A DNA stretch of 64,000 nt, from NCBI GenBank assembly GCA_001600615.1, contig BCKK01000002.1:2572809-2636808 (forward strand), read 5' to 3'. Numbering within the stretch: the stretch's first letter is position 1; each line of letters begins with the position of its first letter. This DNA is from Dioszegia crocea (lineage: Eukaryota > Basidiomycota > Tremellomycetes > Tremellales > Bulleribasidiaceae). Shown piece after piece: positions 47,518-58,905 of this stretch. The notes beneath the pieces are model-generated. The model was not told where the DNA came from. It was given only the letters and a program-made list of their open reading frames with translations, and made no database searches. The position numbers and the translations under genes are program-made.

Positions 47518-47924
47518 AGGTGAAGGGAGTCCAGACCTATTATAGAAGGGTTAGAGTACTGTATCTACATCCATAGAAGAGAATTATATAATCATATCCC
47601 AATATAATTAGAATGCCAGCAATGAAAGCGGTATAGAAAGCACTCGTCGACCAGTGAGCAGAGCTGCAAATCATCTCATCTGCCAGCACACATGGCACGC
47701 GCCGAGCGTGGGGCTGCCGCAAACAGAGCCATACCAAGTCCGGCTTCTCTCACCGGTGGAGGTATTCCGAACACGCTTATGCCAGTATAAACGTCCTGAC
47801 AAGCTGATGGCGCCGTGTCACAACCAGCGGGCACATCCCATCGGCCCTAGGAGAAGAGTACAGTCTATCAATTCATGCTGCTTTTCTATTTAACTATACA
47901 ACTGAAGCGAAGCGGTCGAGGGGT
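47518..47924. other. Intergenic, 3' flanks of MFS and CsbD genes
   Basis: A/T-rich just after the MFS stop, consistent with polyadenylation signals of convergent genes. No gene was seen. Confidence 0.4.
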
Positions 47925-48439
47925 TTACGCTTCATTGTCAGCGCTGGCCTGCGTGACACATCTAGCAGCCAGAAGTTTCACTTACAGTTGACGTTCATCT
48001 GGGCCTCTCCCTTGTCGTGCTGCAAGTTGCCCTTGGTCTGCTGGGCCTTGTCACCCGTGATGGCGCCGACAATCGAGTCCTTCTTGCCCTCAAGGCGGTC
48101 TCCAGCGCTAGCAAGTGTCAGCTTGGTTTCTTCCACTAATGAGTATGGCTCGAAAGGACTTACCCCTCGACGTAACCCTGAGCTTGGGCAGCCTTGATCT
48201 CGGCCTCTCCCTTGGCGTGCTGCTCCTTCCCGGCGGTGGTCCAGGATGAGGGCTCCTTTGATCCGGTAGCGTACTCGATGCCGGAGCCGAGCATCTCTTT
48301 GGCGGAGCCGATGATGGAGTTGGCCTGTGGTCATCAGCTCATATCTTCAGCGAGATAAGGGGATTCAAGGTTGGTTGATAGGGGAAGAAGCGCAGTCACT
48401 CACCTGGCCGTTGGCCTTGGAGGGCTCGTTGAAAGACAT
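47925..48439 (-). CDS. CsbD-type stress protein (Hmp1-like)
   Basis: Exons 48439-48404, 48324-48164, 48107-47986 and 47929-47925 give 107 residues. Two CsbD-like units are visible: [16 protein letters not shown] ... [17 protein letters not shown] and [35 protein letters not shown], with the G-x-x-K-E/D-x-x-G pattern. CsbD proteins are small, hydrophilic and stress-induced; the fungal branch includes Hmp1 of Ustilago, which binds mismatched and cruciform DNA. The C-terminus is uncertain: with the strong GTAAGT donor at 47985 spliced to AAG at 47930 the protein ends NVNS; without it a stop follows at 47978 (NVNCK). A TATA element lies about 100 nt upstream, fitting an inducible, abundant transcript. 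Confidence 0.85.
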
Positions 48440-48818
48440 TGTGTGATGTGTGTGGTGTGTGGGGTGGATGTAGTTTGGCTGGGGGGTAGAATGGGGAGTG
48501 ATATGTTTGAAAGAGGAAGAGGAATGCGAAAGTTGATGGGTTATATATGGCTGAGCGCGGCCGCCGTGTGTGTGCGGGTCCGAGCTTAGGCTCCGATGAC
48601 ATCATCATCGCATTCCTCAGGGTCTGAAGGTGACTTAATGCCGGCATGTGTGAGATGGAGCCGACGAAGCTTGGTCCTCCGACGCGCCGGACCTTAGATG
48701 AGTCAGCTCAGCTGGCGGATATCCAACTCCCAGATCCCAGAGCTTGCAGACTGACAGGACTATAGGCAGGGAGCCAACGAGCCAAGCATCTGGATCTCAG
48801 ATACGAAAACGAATCCAC
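48440..48818. other. Divergent promoter region of CsbD gene and HD hydrolase
   Basis: It holds a GT-rich low-complexity leader (48440-48475) for the CsbD gene and its TATA box. Nothing else was recognised. Confidence 0.5.
48541..48547 (-). promoter_or_regulatory. TATA box of the CsbD gene
   Basis: TATATAA on the minus strand, 102 nt upstream of the CsbD start codon, followed by a purine/pyrimidine-biased leader. Confidence 0.45.
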
Positions 48819-49904
48819 ATGGGCACTTCCATACGACAAGAAGCGAGCGGGACTGATCACTCTTCGGGCAAGGAGGAGCAACGTATGTGTGATGACTTCG
48901 CCGTCTTATTGACTTAAAAGTGAGACTTTCAACGCAAAAGGACTATGAAGCTTGTCGCAGAATAGGGGAGGATCTGGTCAAGGAACACATGTCCCAGTGA
49001 GCCCAGACTGTGCCCGTCTTGTACTTCTCGCTCATACGTCAGATACGATCCTTCACATGACTGGGCACATGGTGAGTATCTGCCATTGAGGCCGATACTG
49101 TATGTTCTGACCCCTTTAGTTGATAGAGTGCGTAATACCGCTATGCGAATTGCAGCTACTTTGAACGGTGATGTCGACCTTCACGTCGTTGAGCTTGCGG
49201 CTTTGTTCCACGACGTAGCGGGTGAGTCTGTCTTACGCCGGGCTATAATGCTTGTGCCCTGCTGACTCTATATAGATTGTAAGTCTTCGTGCCGGCCGAG
49301 CCAGGCCAACTCTGAGTGTCAGCTGACTTTACAGCCAAATACACCTCATCGTCTACCCTCAAGACCACCCTCGCCCCCTTCCTCAATGATCCCCTAACAT
49401 CTGCGGCTCTCAGCTCCGAGCAGATCTCCCTCATCCTCACTATCGTTCCATCGGTATCCTGGACTGCAGAAGCGGCTCTCCGCGCCAAAAGCGAATGGTC
49501 GGCTTTTCACGACAATTGCCTCGAGCTTCACGCCGTCCAAGACGCGGATAGGCTCGATGCTATCGGCGCGATTGGGATCATGCGATGTTCGGGTTTCAGT
49601 GCTGTCAAAGGTCGGAAGCTGCTTGATGAGGGGCATAGAGCAGGGTCGGCGGAAGAACATTTCGAGGAAAAGCTATTTAAAATCCGGGAGAGGATGAAGG
49701 TGAGTTTCTGCGCGAGGACCGGTCTACAGAAGGAGGGTGTGACTACTGATTTGTAGACTAATCTCGGAAAACAAGAGGCGGAAAGGCGACATCAGACAGT
49801 GAGTACCGTACAATCGATTGACTGTAAATCAGAGCTAAATGTGGCAGATGCGAACCTGGATGGACGCCCTTCAAGCCGAAAAGTCGTTATCATCTACATT
49901 GTAG
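48819..49904 (+). CDS. HD-domain metal-dependent phosphohydrolase with a 3-nt exon
   Basis: Eight exons: 48819-48882, 48921-48996, 49043-49071, 49120-49221, 49276-49278, 49335-49699, 49757-49798 and 49848-49904, giving 245 residues. It matches the YedJ/YpgQ-type HD family: YDPSHDWAHVDRVRNTAMRIA (His56), LAALFHDVADSKY (His87-Asp88) and ELHAVQDADRLDAIGAIGIMR (Asp161/163) form the metal site. Such enzymes hydrolyse phosphoesters, possibly nucleotides; the substrate is unknown. Exon 5 is only ATT, bounded by a GCTGAC...TATATAG acceptor and a GTAAGT donor. With it the protein reads VADSKY, as in the family; skipping it gives VAAKY. A homologous but longer gene follows directly and ends with the same ALQAEK tail, so the two arose by tandem duplication. 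Confidence 0.88.
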
Positions 49905-50344
49905 TAGGACAATGTTTCAAATTCCTGGCCGACTTCACCCTACCTTTACTCATGTCTGACCTTAGTCTATGCTGTCAGAGCTCATTCTCATTGTCTCGAG
50001 ATCGAGGGGGAAATCGGGGTTGAGCAGATTTGACAAGAAACGGCACTGATGTCGCTGTATCAAAATCGGTCGAATAACCGACGTCTATTCAGAACTACAA
50101 CAACGCAACCTTGGATAGGTGGTCAGCCGTGTAGGTACATCTATCTGATCGAGACGGTTCGAGCGGCCACAGCGGAAAGGCCCAAGAAAGTTTGTTGACG
50201 CTCGGACCTCATTTGCAAATCTGATCCAGCTGAGGAGGGACGTGCGCGGCCGGGTACCTTCCTTCCTTCCCTCTTTCCCCTCGATTTTCGTTCTCTTCTC
50301 TTCCGTCCACACCTCATCTCCCAATCCCGAATCGTTCCTCTACG
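49905..50344. other. Intergenic between the two HD paralogues
   Basis: No gene was seen. A CTTCC/CCTTCC-rich stretch at 50258-50285 and further C/T bias mark the leader of the next gene. Confidence 0.45.
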
Positions 50345-52039
50345 ATGTCCGTTCCAGCTAAAACCACCCTTGACAAGTCCTGTGAGTATCGTTTCCGAGC
50401 CATGACTTGACGACAGCGAGACTCAGACAGGCATACTGACGGATATCAGGCTTCGTCTGCGTTAGCGCACCCGGCACCTCGTCTGCTGAATCCCAGTATG
50501 TGTGCTCGCTCTGTCATCCGATCGACCGCTCGGTCTCGATGAGCTACCGAAGCCGGAACTCCCACCTCTCCGCCAAAGCGCATTTGGCCGCCGTCGAACA
50601 GAGGCGCCACCATAAGGGACTGGAAGGACCAGGAGAGAAAGTGCGATCCCTCCTTGACCGGCCACCCACGACATACAAGCCCAAGCCCAAAGTGCTCCCT
50701 GACCTAATCCCATCCCCTCGCATCTTGTCCATCACTCCACCGCCTGAACGCGGTCCCGCTAGCAGCACATCGTCGAAGAGTTCTGGCAGCAGTGTCCCAG
50801 TCGCTCTTGATGGGGAAGCCGAATTTGAGGCTAGGAAGAAGGAAGCCGACCGAAAGAGGGCCGACTTCCATGGTATCAAGAGGCGGGAGGCGAGGAAGGA
50901 AGCCACTGAGGCGGCGATGAAAGACTCTGAGCCGAGGCGCAAGAAGGCGGGCGGTGACAAGAAGGCTGGAGGGGAGACGAAGGGTGAATGTGAGAAGAAG
51001 GCTGAAGGTGGAAAGAAGGTTCGAGGTGAGTCTTGAGCGTTCATGCTTGACCATTCGGCCAGTGTGAATTTGGCTGATCCTGTCCAGGTTTGGGCTGCAA
51101 GAAGGAGTGTCAGGCCTACATCGACTGTCGTCTCAAGGCGGAAGAGCTCGTCAAGGCGCATATCATCAGGTGAGTCTGCTTACAAAATGGCTAGTCATAT
51201 ATAATGCTGACTCTACAGCAAGAAAGAAGCCGGGTGTGATTGGCAACACGGTAAGCTGACATGGGCTCACACAAGTCAGAGGTCGGGAACTGATACGGCT
51301 GCAGTGGAGAGAGTTCGCCGTATGGCCCTCGATATCGGCGAAACCATCCCTGGAGCCGATCCGAAGATCATCGAGCTTCTAGCGATCTTTCACGGGCTAG
51401 CGAGTGAGTATCCAGTGCCAGTCGTGTGCAAAGTCACTCGCAACGTGCACCTGCTAACTAACTTAGGTGTGATTGATCTTAAAGTCGAGCTCGCCCCATT
51501 CCAAAACCTCAAAGCCATCTCAACCGCCCTCACCCTCAACCAAGTGTCAATCATTATGTTGTTCATCCCGTCAGTCTCATGGGACCTCGACATCATGTTA
51601 CAGGCTTCGACGGACGCAGCGGCGCATCAAGATATGTGTGTCGAGCTGCACGCGGTTCAGGATGCGGCCAAGTTGGACCGGATGGGTGTGATCGGTTTCG
51701 CGAGGTGTGTTGCATCCAGCGTGATGGAAGGGCGAATGTTGTTCGAGGATGGTGGCTCTGAAGGGCGCGAATCTGCCGAGGCACAATTCAAGTTCCAGGC
51801 TTTGGTGATCAAGGGAGGGATGAAGGTGAGTCCCAGGCTATAGTAGGGTCCATGAGCGGTTAGCTGATACATATCAGACCGAAGCTGGTAAGACCAAAGC
51901 GCAAGAGCGACTCGAGACGGTCAGTTCAGCGAGAGATATACAAGGTGTATGCTGATTGATCCAGGCGCAGAAGTGGCTCGAAGCGCTTCAGGCGGAGAAG
52001 CGAGGGCGAACCCAGAAGATCAAACTGGTCAATTGGTAG
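50345..52039 (+). CDS. Zinc-finger protein fused to a degenerate HD domain (probable pseudoenzyme)
   Basis: Eight exons: 50345-50381, 50450-51025, 51088-51169, 51219-51250, 51305-51403, 51467-51825, 51878-51919 and 51965-52039, giving 433 residues. Residues 13-60 hold a Cys/His cluster (CFVC, YVCSLC, then HLSAKAH) like a C2H2 finger. A linker with ITPPPERGP and a Lys/Glu-rich coiled stretch follows. From residue 208 it aligns with the upstream HD protein: AEELVKAHI, CDWQHVERVRRMA (His242 kept), LLAIFHGLAS (Asp of the HD doublet changed to Gly273), PSVSW, ELHAVQDAAKLDRMGVIGFAR (one Asp changed to Ala). With these losses, metal-dependent hydrolysis is unlikely. The segment made by the 3-nt exon in the paralogue is absent. 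It may bind a ligand, nucleic acid or the active partner; that is inference. Confidence 0.8.
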
Positions 52040-52213
52040 ATCTGCATCAGTAGCGCTGTACGATATCGATGAGGCGTGCGAGTCTGTGCTATGCAAAGAC
52101 TGCAAAGTGTACAAAGTGACCCTTGACAACAGTGGGACCATTCAAGGAGATCGATGTCTTCTCTGTATACTCTAAAGTCCAGCAGACCATAGATTTCTCG
52201 ACAATGACTGGCA

Positions 52214-53467
52214 CTAGAACGTTGCTGAGACGATATAGCTGTCAAGCATCAGCGAAGGCTTAGCGAAGGACGGCTCTACTCACCCTCTGTCCTTGACTAC
52301 ATTCCTCGCTTTTGACAAAACAGTATATCCCAACACCCACTTGACCTGCACGCCCGGTTGAGCCGCCGTTGGAGAGGCCAGATCATACTTCAGCTGATCA
52401 GCGCGGAGGGGGATGAGGTTGGAGAGGGCGGAGGAGAGGTTGAGCGGGGATGAAAACTCCTGGAGGAGGTTGTGCAGTTCTGCATCTGGTAGTGGGTCTG
52501 AGCAGTCAGCTTAGCCCATTTGCGTACTACACATATCCCTTCTCTTGATGCTCAGCCATGACCCGCACGCCACATGGATGACTCTACACTGCCAAAGAGA
52601 TAGATGTCCAAACTCACCTGCTCCTTCCCCACCTCCACCTGCCCAAAGTTCTATCCCATTCTCCTTTGCGAAGCCCGAGTACTCGTGTGGTAGATGATGA
52701 CAGTCGGGGGTATCGAGCATGTTGATGTGAGGCTTTGGCACATTGGAATCCTTGTCGGCCAACCGCTTGAGGACTCCGAGAGGGAGGTACATTGTCCCCA
52801 GCCTTTTGACTCTGCCACCTCCATCTTTCCCGCCCAAAGACTGACCAATCTGACCCCAGACATCCTTCACCTCCTCCTCTACCTCTGGAGTCACTTCTTC
52901 CCCACCACCCCCACCCTCCAAGCCCTCCGCTCCACAGCCGAAGAACTCGCTCACCGCCGTCTTCTTCCCCTTGTAATCGACACCCTTCCACCCTATCAAG
53001 AGAGTGTCCACTGATCCTGAGCCTAAGCCCTTGTATGATGCCAGCACATTCAACGCCTCGTCCACCCACTGACACCGCTCCGAGGCTGTACCCGAGGCAA
53101 CGAGGTGCAGCTTCAAGGTGAGCTCCGTGTCCACCTCGGACGTGATCCCGTCATTGGTCAGATTGGTATCCGTGCCGCTAGATGTTGCTGGGGTTGGGGA
53201 AGATCCATTGACGGCTGGAATGTCGTGCTTGGTCACAGCGTCAGGGTGGGGGATGACCAGTACGCCTTGATTGTTGATGTCGAATCCCGCCTGAGACGTT
53301 CCGTTCGGGCTGGTCTCTCCGTCCTTGGCATCGAGGGCATTGTGGAGTGTGCGGTGTACCAAAGGTGGGATCACATAGCGGGGTTTGTGTGGATGGGGGT
53401 AGCGTGTAGGGAGGGGCGCCTGGGTGGAGGTGAGGAGGATCAGGGAGGTGGGGCCGGAAGAGGACAT
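52214..53467 (-). CDS. Glutamate-cysteine ligase modifier subunit-like (aldo-keto reductase fold)
   Basis: Exons 53467-52618, 52497-52284 and 52238-52214 give 362 residues. The start is MSSSGPTSLILLTS. A Ser/Thr/Gly-rich insert occupies residues 40-110, then TELTLKLHLVASG, WVDEALNVLASYKGL and VDTLLIGWKGVDYKGKK, corresponding to the barrel of GCLM. KRLGTMYLPLGVLKRL, PHINMLDTPDCHHLP and SGFAKENGIELWAG follow, and the C-terminus VQVKWVLGYTVLSKARNVVKDRGYIVSA is typical. GCLM lowers the Km and feedback inhibition of the catalytic ligase in glutathione synthesis; it lacks oxidoreductase activity. The 121-nt first intron is long for the locus. A TATA element lies 115 nt upstream. Confidence 0.82.
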
Positions 53468-53903
53468 CGTGATGGTGGGTCCCGCGGGATTTGCAGAATT
53501 CCAGCAAAGATGTTCACTGGAATCTGAGTGATCTACTGGTTGAGAGATGGAATAGCAGCCCACGACCCCTCAGTGCAGCTGCCTATATATGTATACAGGG
53601 AGAGCGGGCCGCGATGACGCTTTGTTGAACGTCGATGATGGCTTGAGAAATTGGATCTACGATTTGTAATCCAAGCCAAAATCGAAAGATAACGCGATTT
53701 ATCCGAGGGGGTCCTTCATCACTTGCTTCTCGCCGATAAGACAAGCTCTGCAGAGCCGACATCTCGGCTTGATACCTGTGTACGGGGACGGCGCCTTGTA
53801 CAAGCTACAATGTGGATCATTTAGCCTCGAAACTATAGATTGGCCTGTGTATGTATATGGGTAATTCTGGTCAAGATCGCCTCGGGCCCTCCTCCTGCTT
53901 TGC
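53468..53903. other. Intergenic, promoter of the GCLM gene and 3' flank of the SAP gene
   Basis: It contains a TATATA element near 53583 and no convincing gene; the leftward frame at 53699-53920 has no support. Confidence 0.45.
53582..53589 (-). promoter_or_regulatory. TATA-like element of the GCLM gene
   Basis: TATATAGG on the minus strand about 115 nt before the start codon. Confidence 0.35.
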
Positions 53904-55984
53904 TCAAACCCCTGAGCCAAACTCGCCGCCCGACCCTCCCGGTCGTGGAGTTTCAGGCATCTCAGGCGTTCCCCAGCCCATCATCACTGGCAGATCCCCA
54001 AACCTCGTATCTCTATACGACTCAGTACCCAGCATTGTCCGATGTCCGGGCGTCATCATTCCCAGGCCGATAGTCCCTGCCGACCCGGGCGGGGTGACGA
54101 TAGCTGTCGCACCTCCGCCAGACATTCTGCTCGGTACGGCACTTTGTGTGTTGCCCATTGGTATAGAGGGAGAAGTTTGGTCTGCGCCAAAGTCTGCCCG
54201 CGTCGACATCGTCTGGCCTAGCGAGGAGGAGGCCGTGCGGGGTTTGGAGGGGAAGGGAAGAGTGGAGAATCGAGATCCCGTGATGGAAGGCGATGGGCTG
54301 AGTCTGGGAGGGTGATCAATCTCTGTTGCAAGTTCCGGTCCGAGGAGAGGGGAGAGGTGGGGGTTATCGGTAGGAAGAGGAGGGAGATTTATTCTTTGGC
54401 CGGAAGATGACACGGTCCTCGCCTTGGTGCTGGGGACTGGATCTAGTGTGAAGGACTGATCCTCTGTTACTGTTGATAGTTCCATATGCGCGTGAGACAC
54501 CGTTCGAGTAGGCCTCCGACCAGGCGTCATCATTTGCCCTCCTGGCTGGGCACAGGGGTCGGCCCGAGCACGCCGAGCTGATGATGGGGGAGCATCTGTG
54601 GTAGGAGACGTCGGTGCAGCTGGTCTGGGGGTGGTAGCGAAGAGGGGAAAGGGAAGATTGACCTCGGTACTCCGACTGCGCCTATTGCCAGACGCAGCAG
54701 CAGGCGAAAGACCAGCAAAGTAATCGCTGTCTGAGGTGAATGCGGGAGTGGCAGAGTTGTCGGGGAGGACACCCTGATGACCGGGTGATGGGGTTTTGGG
54801 AGGGATGATGGGTTGTGCTTGGGCTTGCGTGACAGCTGAAGCGGGGAGTTCGGGAGTTTTGAATACGCCATGCGAAGAGCTTTTGATGGGCGAGGGGGTA
54901 CGGGGTGATTTCGAGGGACTGGCAGAACGTCGTGCGAGAGCTCGGAGATGATCGGCGGAGGTAGAAGAGGCGGCGAGTTCGATGCGAGCACGTTTGGAAG
55001 GGGATGCGGATCCCTCAGAGGGGAACCCAGTGGGCTCTGAGGGATCTTCTCGTTCGCGCCGCTTGCCAAGAGCAGTGGCTGATGGTCCATCGCCCAGCTC
55101 CTGTATCCCCATTGCGCCTCCGCTACCCTCCCCAAGCCTTCCCTCCAAGGCTCGGAACCTCTCTGACCAAACCGCCTCGGCTGCATTAAATCTTGTCGTC
55201 CATCCGTCTTCCACCTCCTTCATCCGCCTCTCCCACATATGGTCTGATACCGCCGATCCTGAGGACCCTCCCTGAGGCCTCAGAGAGGCAATCTCTGCAT
55301 CTAAGCGCGATACCTCGGAGCGCAAGGTGGCGATGTCTTCCGCCAGAGTTGCGACTGGGCTTACAGTAAGACTGGATTCTATCTCCTGGACCCGGTCGGA
55401 AAGAAGGGTCACTCGGCGGACCAACGAGTCGTTGCCTGCGGGATTTGTAGAGGAGGTGGTTCGTGCGACGGGTAATCTTTCTGCTTTGTCAGCTTGAGTT
55501 TTGCCTCACATGGTCTGACTCACCCTTTGTCGCAACAATACGGCTGGCATCCAGGCCTTTTACTTCCTCTGCCGCCTTCATTGACCGGTCCTTGACCACC
55601 GTTGCGGCCTTCATGGGAGATTTACGCGTCACGGGGCGGTTTGCAATCACCCTCGGCGCCCCGTGGCTGGGGATTGGCTTCAACTGGCGCACGCCGACTC
55701 CTGCTCCCGTGGTGGCTATTGGGGCATGTAGCGACCGCTGAACCTTTGCAGGCGATCCTTGTGGGATAGCCTTGTATGTAGGCGAGACAAAGAACTCCTC
55801 CAGGGCATCTATAAGCGCATCCGACTTCTGGTTTGCGCCTTTGAGACCGTGAATCTGGGATTTGTCAGCATCAGTGATGGAAACCATCTCTAGGTATACA
55901 TACCTTGTATAGGTTTTGAAGATCCGCACGTCGCAGTGACTCGAGCTCCTTCCGCGTATATGGCCGTGTACGTGGCATGACCAT
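53904..55984 (-). CDS. SAP-domain nuclear protein with coiled coil and low-complexity tail
   Basis: Exons 55984-55904, 55854-55524 and 55480-53904 give 662 residues. Residues 8-48 (YTRKELESLRRADLQNLYK and IHGLKGANQKSDALIDALEEFF) are a SAP helix-extended-loop-helix that binds DNA or chromatin. A basic segment follows, then a coiled coil near residues 165-200 (LVRRVTLLSDRVQEIESSL, LAEDIATLRSEVSRLDAEIASL) and a helix with WERRMKEVEDGW. The remaining ~380 residues are Ser/Pro/Thr-rich with many SP and TP sites and several KTP/RTPSP motifs, likely cyclin-dependent kinase targets. The exact protein is not recognised. A second in-frame ATG lies two codons downstream of the chosen start. A role in chromosome organisation is inference. 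Confidence 0.75.
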
Positions 55985-56469
55985 TGCGATTTACCTCGGG
56001 CAGGCAAAGCTGCAAAGTAGGATGATGTGGTTGGTGTGGCAAGTCCGCCTGATGATCTGCCTAGCGGTTCTCGTATAAAGTGAGGGTATGAGAGATGCGT
56101 CTGGCAGCTAGTATGTAGTGCAAGACGTTATCGTACAGTAGAGCATGTATAGATGGGGAAGCACATACAGGGGCATGCGCGGGTGGCCAAATCGTAAAGT
56201 CGTGTTGACAACAACAACCCAAATCTGATACCGAACTAGCCTTTGACAAAGGTGATATAACGCCGTAAAATCCCGGAATATTGGCTCACGGAGGGAGGGG
56301 TCTGATCAGTCCTTCGGGGTGGGTCATTCGTCCCGGACATTTGCGGCGTTATCTGTAGAATGGCCTCCACTTTCGTGATCCAGCCAAATCAGTACTACAG
56401 TGATAAGGATCACGACGATTAAACATACGCGACGTTTGACGACATCAGCTGCGATGACATGTCCTTGAG
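55985..56469. other. Divergent promoter region of SAP gene and GPI18
   Basis: No coding or RNA feature was recognised. Confidence 0.4.
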
Positions 56470-57970
56470 ATGATTTCATCCACGATCCGCCGCTCAATTT
56501 CGGCGCATCCAAAGCGAGTGATAGCAGCTTTCGCCATCGTCAACCGATTAGTCCCCTGGATCCTGCTACATCTCCTGCAGTCTATCCCAGCTTTCGACTC
56601 CTCGGTCCAGAGTCTCTCGGGGCAACCGGGATCAGCCACCCTACGATGGGATGCTATCCATTTTGCGGCTATAGCCAAAGATGGATATCGCTACGAACAG
56701 CAAATCGCTTTCCAACCGGGTTGGCCTTTGCTCCTTCGCGGGCTGAGCTCGGCATTAGCGGGTTTGGGTCTGGAGTACCCTAGAGATGCAGGAATTGTGC
56801 GTATAGGAGAAGCTCTAGCGTGTGCGGGCTATGTAGGAGCTGCGGTCATGCTCTACCGGTACATGACCTTAGCCACTCTCAGTAGCTTCCAAGCTGAAGC
56901 TCATAGTCCAGACTTACCGCCCTGTTCTACGACCCTACATTCGCTCTGATGGCTTCGATGCTGTATCTTCTGCCGCCAGCCCCAGCAGTAATGTCGTCAC
57001 CCATGACCGAACCCATCTTCGCCCTGCTCACATTCACGGGCTTCTACTTTGCGATGAAACGCCGATTTATCGTATCGTCCCTGTTCCTTGCGGGCGCTAC
57101 GTCTGTTCGAGCTACTGGAGTCTTGGCGGCCGGACCCGTGGCGTGGATACTGGTGTTTGGAGACCAGCCCTTATTATCTACTCTACGGAAAACCGAAGTG
57201 AGCTGGAAGCCGACGCATGTTGTTGGCGCAGAACTAACCCCTCTTAGCGGTTATTCTACCGCACTGCATATTGCATCCTGCCGACAGCCATCATCATATC
57301 GCCCTTCCTCTTGTCACAGAGATACTTCTACTTCGCTCTGTGTCGAGGCGATGCGCCGGAATCATGGTGCGGAAACCGACTACCGATGGCATATAGTCAT
57401 GTGCAGGAGAAATACTGGTGCGCTACTACTCACACCAGGTAAAAATCCCACTGACGCCCCAGGAATGTCGGTCTTTTGAACTACTGGACACCGTCCCAAA
57501 TCCCAAATCTTCTTCTCGCACTGCCAGTTCTCCTCATATCGTTTGGCGGAGCTTACCGGTACTTTGCATCAGGCTTTGATATTACACAGCCGAAAAACGG
57601 AACCAGCCAAACGAACGAATCAATCTCATCCCCGCAACGCAATCCTGATAGCTTCAGTGCCGTAGCTGCTACTCGCACCTACAAACTTCTCCCATTTTAC
57701 ATTCACTCGACCGCCCTCACCTTCCTGTTGGCCTTCTCTGCCCATACGCAGATTGCCCTACGAGTCTGCGTCACCGATCCGGTCATCTGGTGGAGTCTCA
57801 CTGGGATGGCGTTCAGATGGGGTGATGCCGGACACTCGAAAAAGCGGGAAAAGGGGGGAAAGGCCGGTCCAGGTACCATGACGCCAATTGGCAAGGCGTG
57901 GATCTGGTGGGCAGTAGTCTATGGGGCTATCAGTATTGTGTTGTGGGCGGGGCACTATCCACCAGCTTAG
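56470..57970 (+). CDS. GPI18: GPI mannosyltransferase 2 (Gpi18/PIG-V)
   Basis: Exons 56470-56858, 56912-57197, 57248-57417 and 57463-57970 give 450 residues. It is a polytopic ER membrane protein. Family motifs are visible: LRWDAIHFAAIAKDGYRYEQQIAFQPGWP near residues 60-90, the catalytic W-D-x(1-2)-H-F segment with E-x2-A-F-x-P-x-x-P; FYDPTFALMASMLYLLPPAPAVMSSPMTEP; FAMKRRFIVSSLFLAGATSVRATG; SHVQEKYWNVGLLNYWTPSQIPN. PIG-V adds the second mannose to the GPI anchor precursor from dolichol-phosphate-mannose. Length is in the normal range (about 430-500). The donor at 57418 is GTGCGC, weaker than most, but joins YSHVQEKYW to NVG as in homologues. Confidence 0.92.
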
Positions 57971-58130
57971 GGTATCGAGAATGCAGCTGCACGACTCAGT
58001 CACGGATGCTTCTGGAGGTATTCATACAACGACAAAACAATTTATACACAAAGGAGATACTCCAAAGACACCAGTCCAGACCGTGTCACGCCCCGAGAGT
58101 CATATCGCCGATACGCCAGTCCCCCACCGC

Positions 58131-58905
58131 CTACCGTCTAGGCTTCTTTGTTCCCTTCCGCCCCGACGCCGTCATCTCCCTCTGCACCATCATTATGTTC
58201 GCCTCCTCCACCTCCCTCAGACGCTGCACCTCCTTCTGCCAATGTAGCACCCCGTCAGCCACTCGCCGCCTTCTCTCCCTTTTCTTCTCCTCCTCCTCTC
58301 CGCCCACGCTCATGATGACCGGCGGTGCACCCCCTGCACTCCCGCGTCTCGCCATCGATGCTGGCGAGGGCAGAGCGATGCTCATTGCCTTCCGCGCTCG
58401 ATCTAGTCTTCCGCCCGACTTCTTGGGCTCGTCATCTGTGGCGTGGACAGTCGAGCCCATAGGTGGGGTGATGTCGAAGAGGCGCCTGGCTTCGTCTCGC
58501 GCGGACTGGAGACAAGCCAAAGCGTGGGACAGGGTCCCGGGGACTAGGCCGAGGATGAGGGATGCCTTCGATGAGACGGCGAAGTGAGGGACATCCGAGT
58601 CAGACTCGACGGTCGACGATCTGTCCCGGTTGGAGGATTTGGGGAAGACACGGGGTTGGGGGTGGACAAGGTGGTCGGAAGGGGTTGTGGGGCGGGAGTA
58701 AGAGGGGAGGGAGGAGTTGGAGTCTGTATGGGTTAGCTGGAGCTCTGATGTCCTGAGGCGAGGGAATTTGGCTGTGATGGGGACGCGACTTACCAGATAA
58801 CCCATCCATCTCGTCCACAGATGTATACACCTCGTCTAAATCCTCTTGGTCGTAGGAATGATCAAGCTCAATGGCGTTGTATCTGCCAGCGATAGTTTCG
58901 AGCAT
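58131..58905 (-). CDS. Unrecognised Ser/Pro-rich protein with C-terminal coiled coil
   Basis: Exons 58905-58794 and 58723-58131 give 234 residues. Start MLETIAGRYNAIELDHSYDQEDLDEVY. After a Ser/Pro-rich low-complexity part comes a probable amphipathic region (ASLILGLVPGTLSHALACLQSARDEARRLF) and a C-terminal coiled coil (KKRERRRRVADGVLHWQKEVQRLREVEEANIMMVQREM). I do not recognise it. The frame continues upstream of the ATG without a stop for about 100 codons, so a longer protein or an extra exon is possible. It converges on GPI18 with 160 nt between. Confidence 0.6.

Noticed and set aside
53699..53920. 73-codon minus frame after the SAP gene
   Set aside because: No motif, overlaps the 3' end of a better-supported gene.
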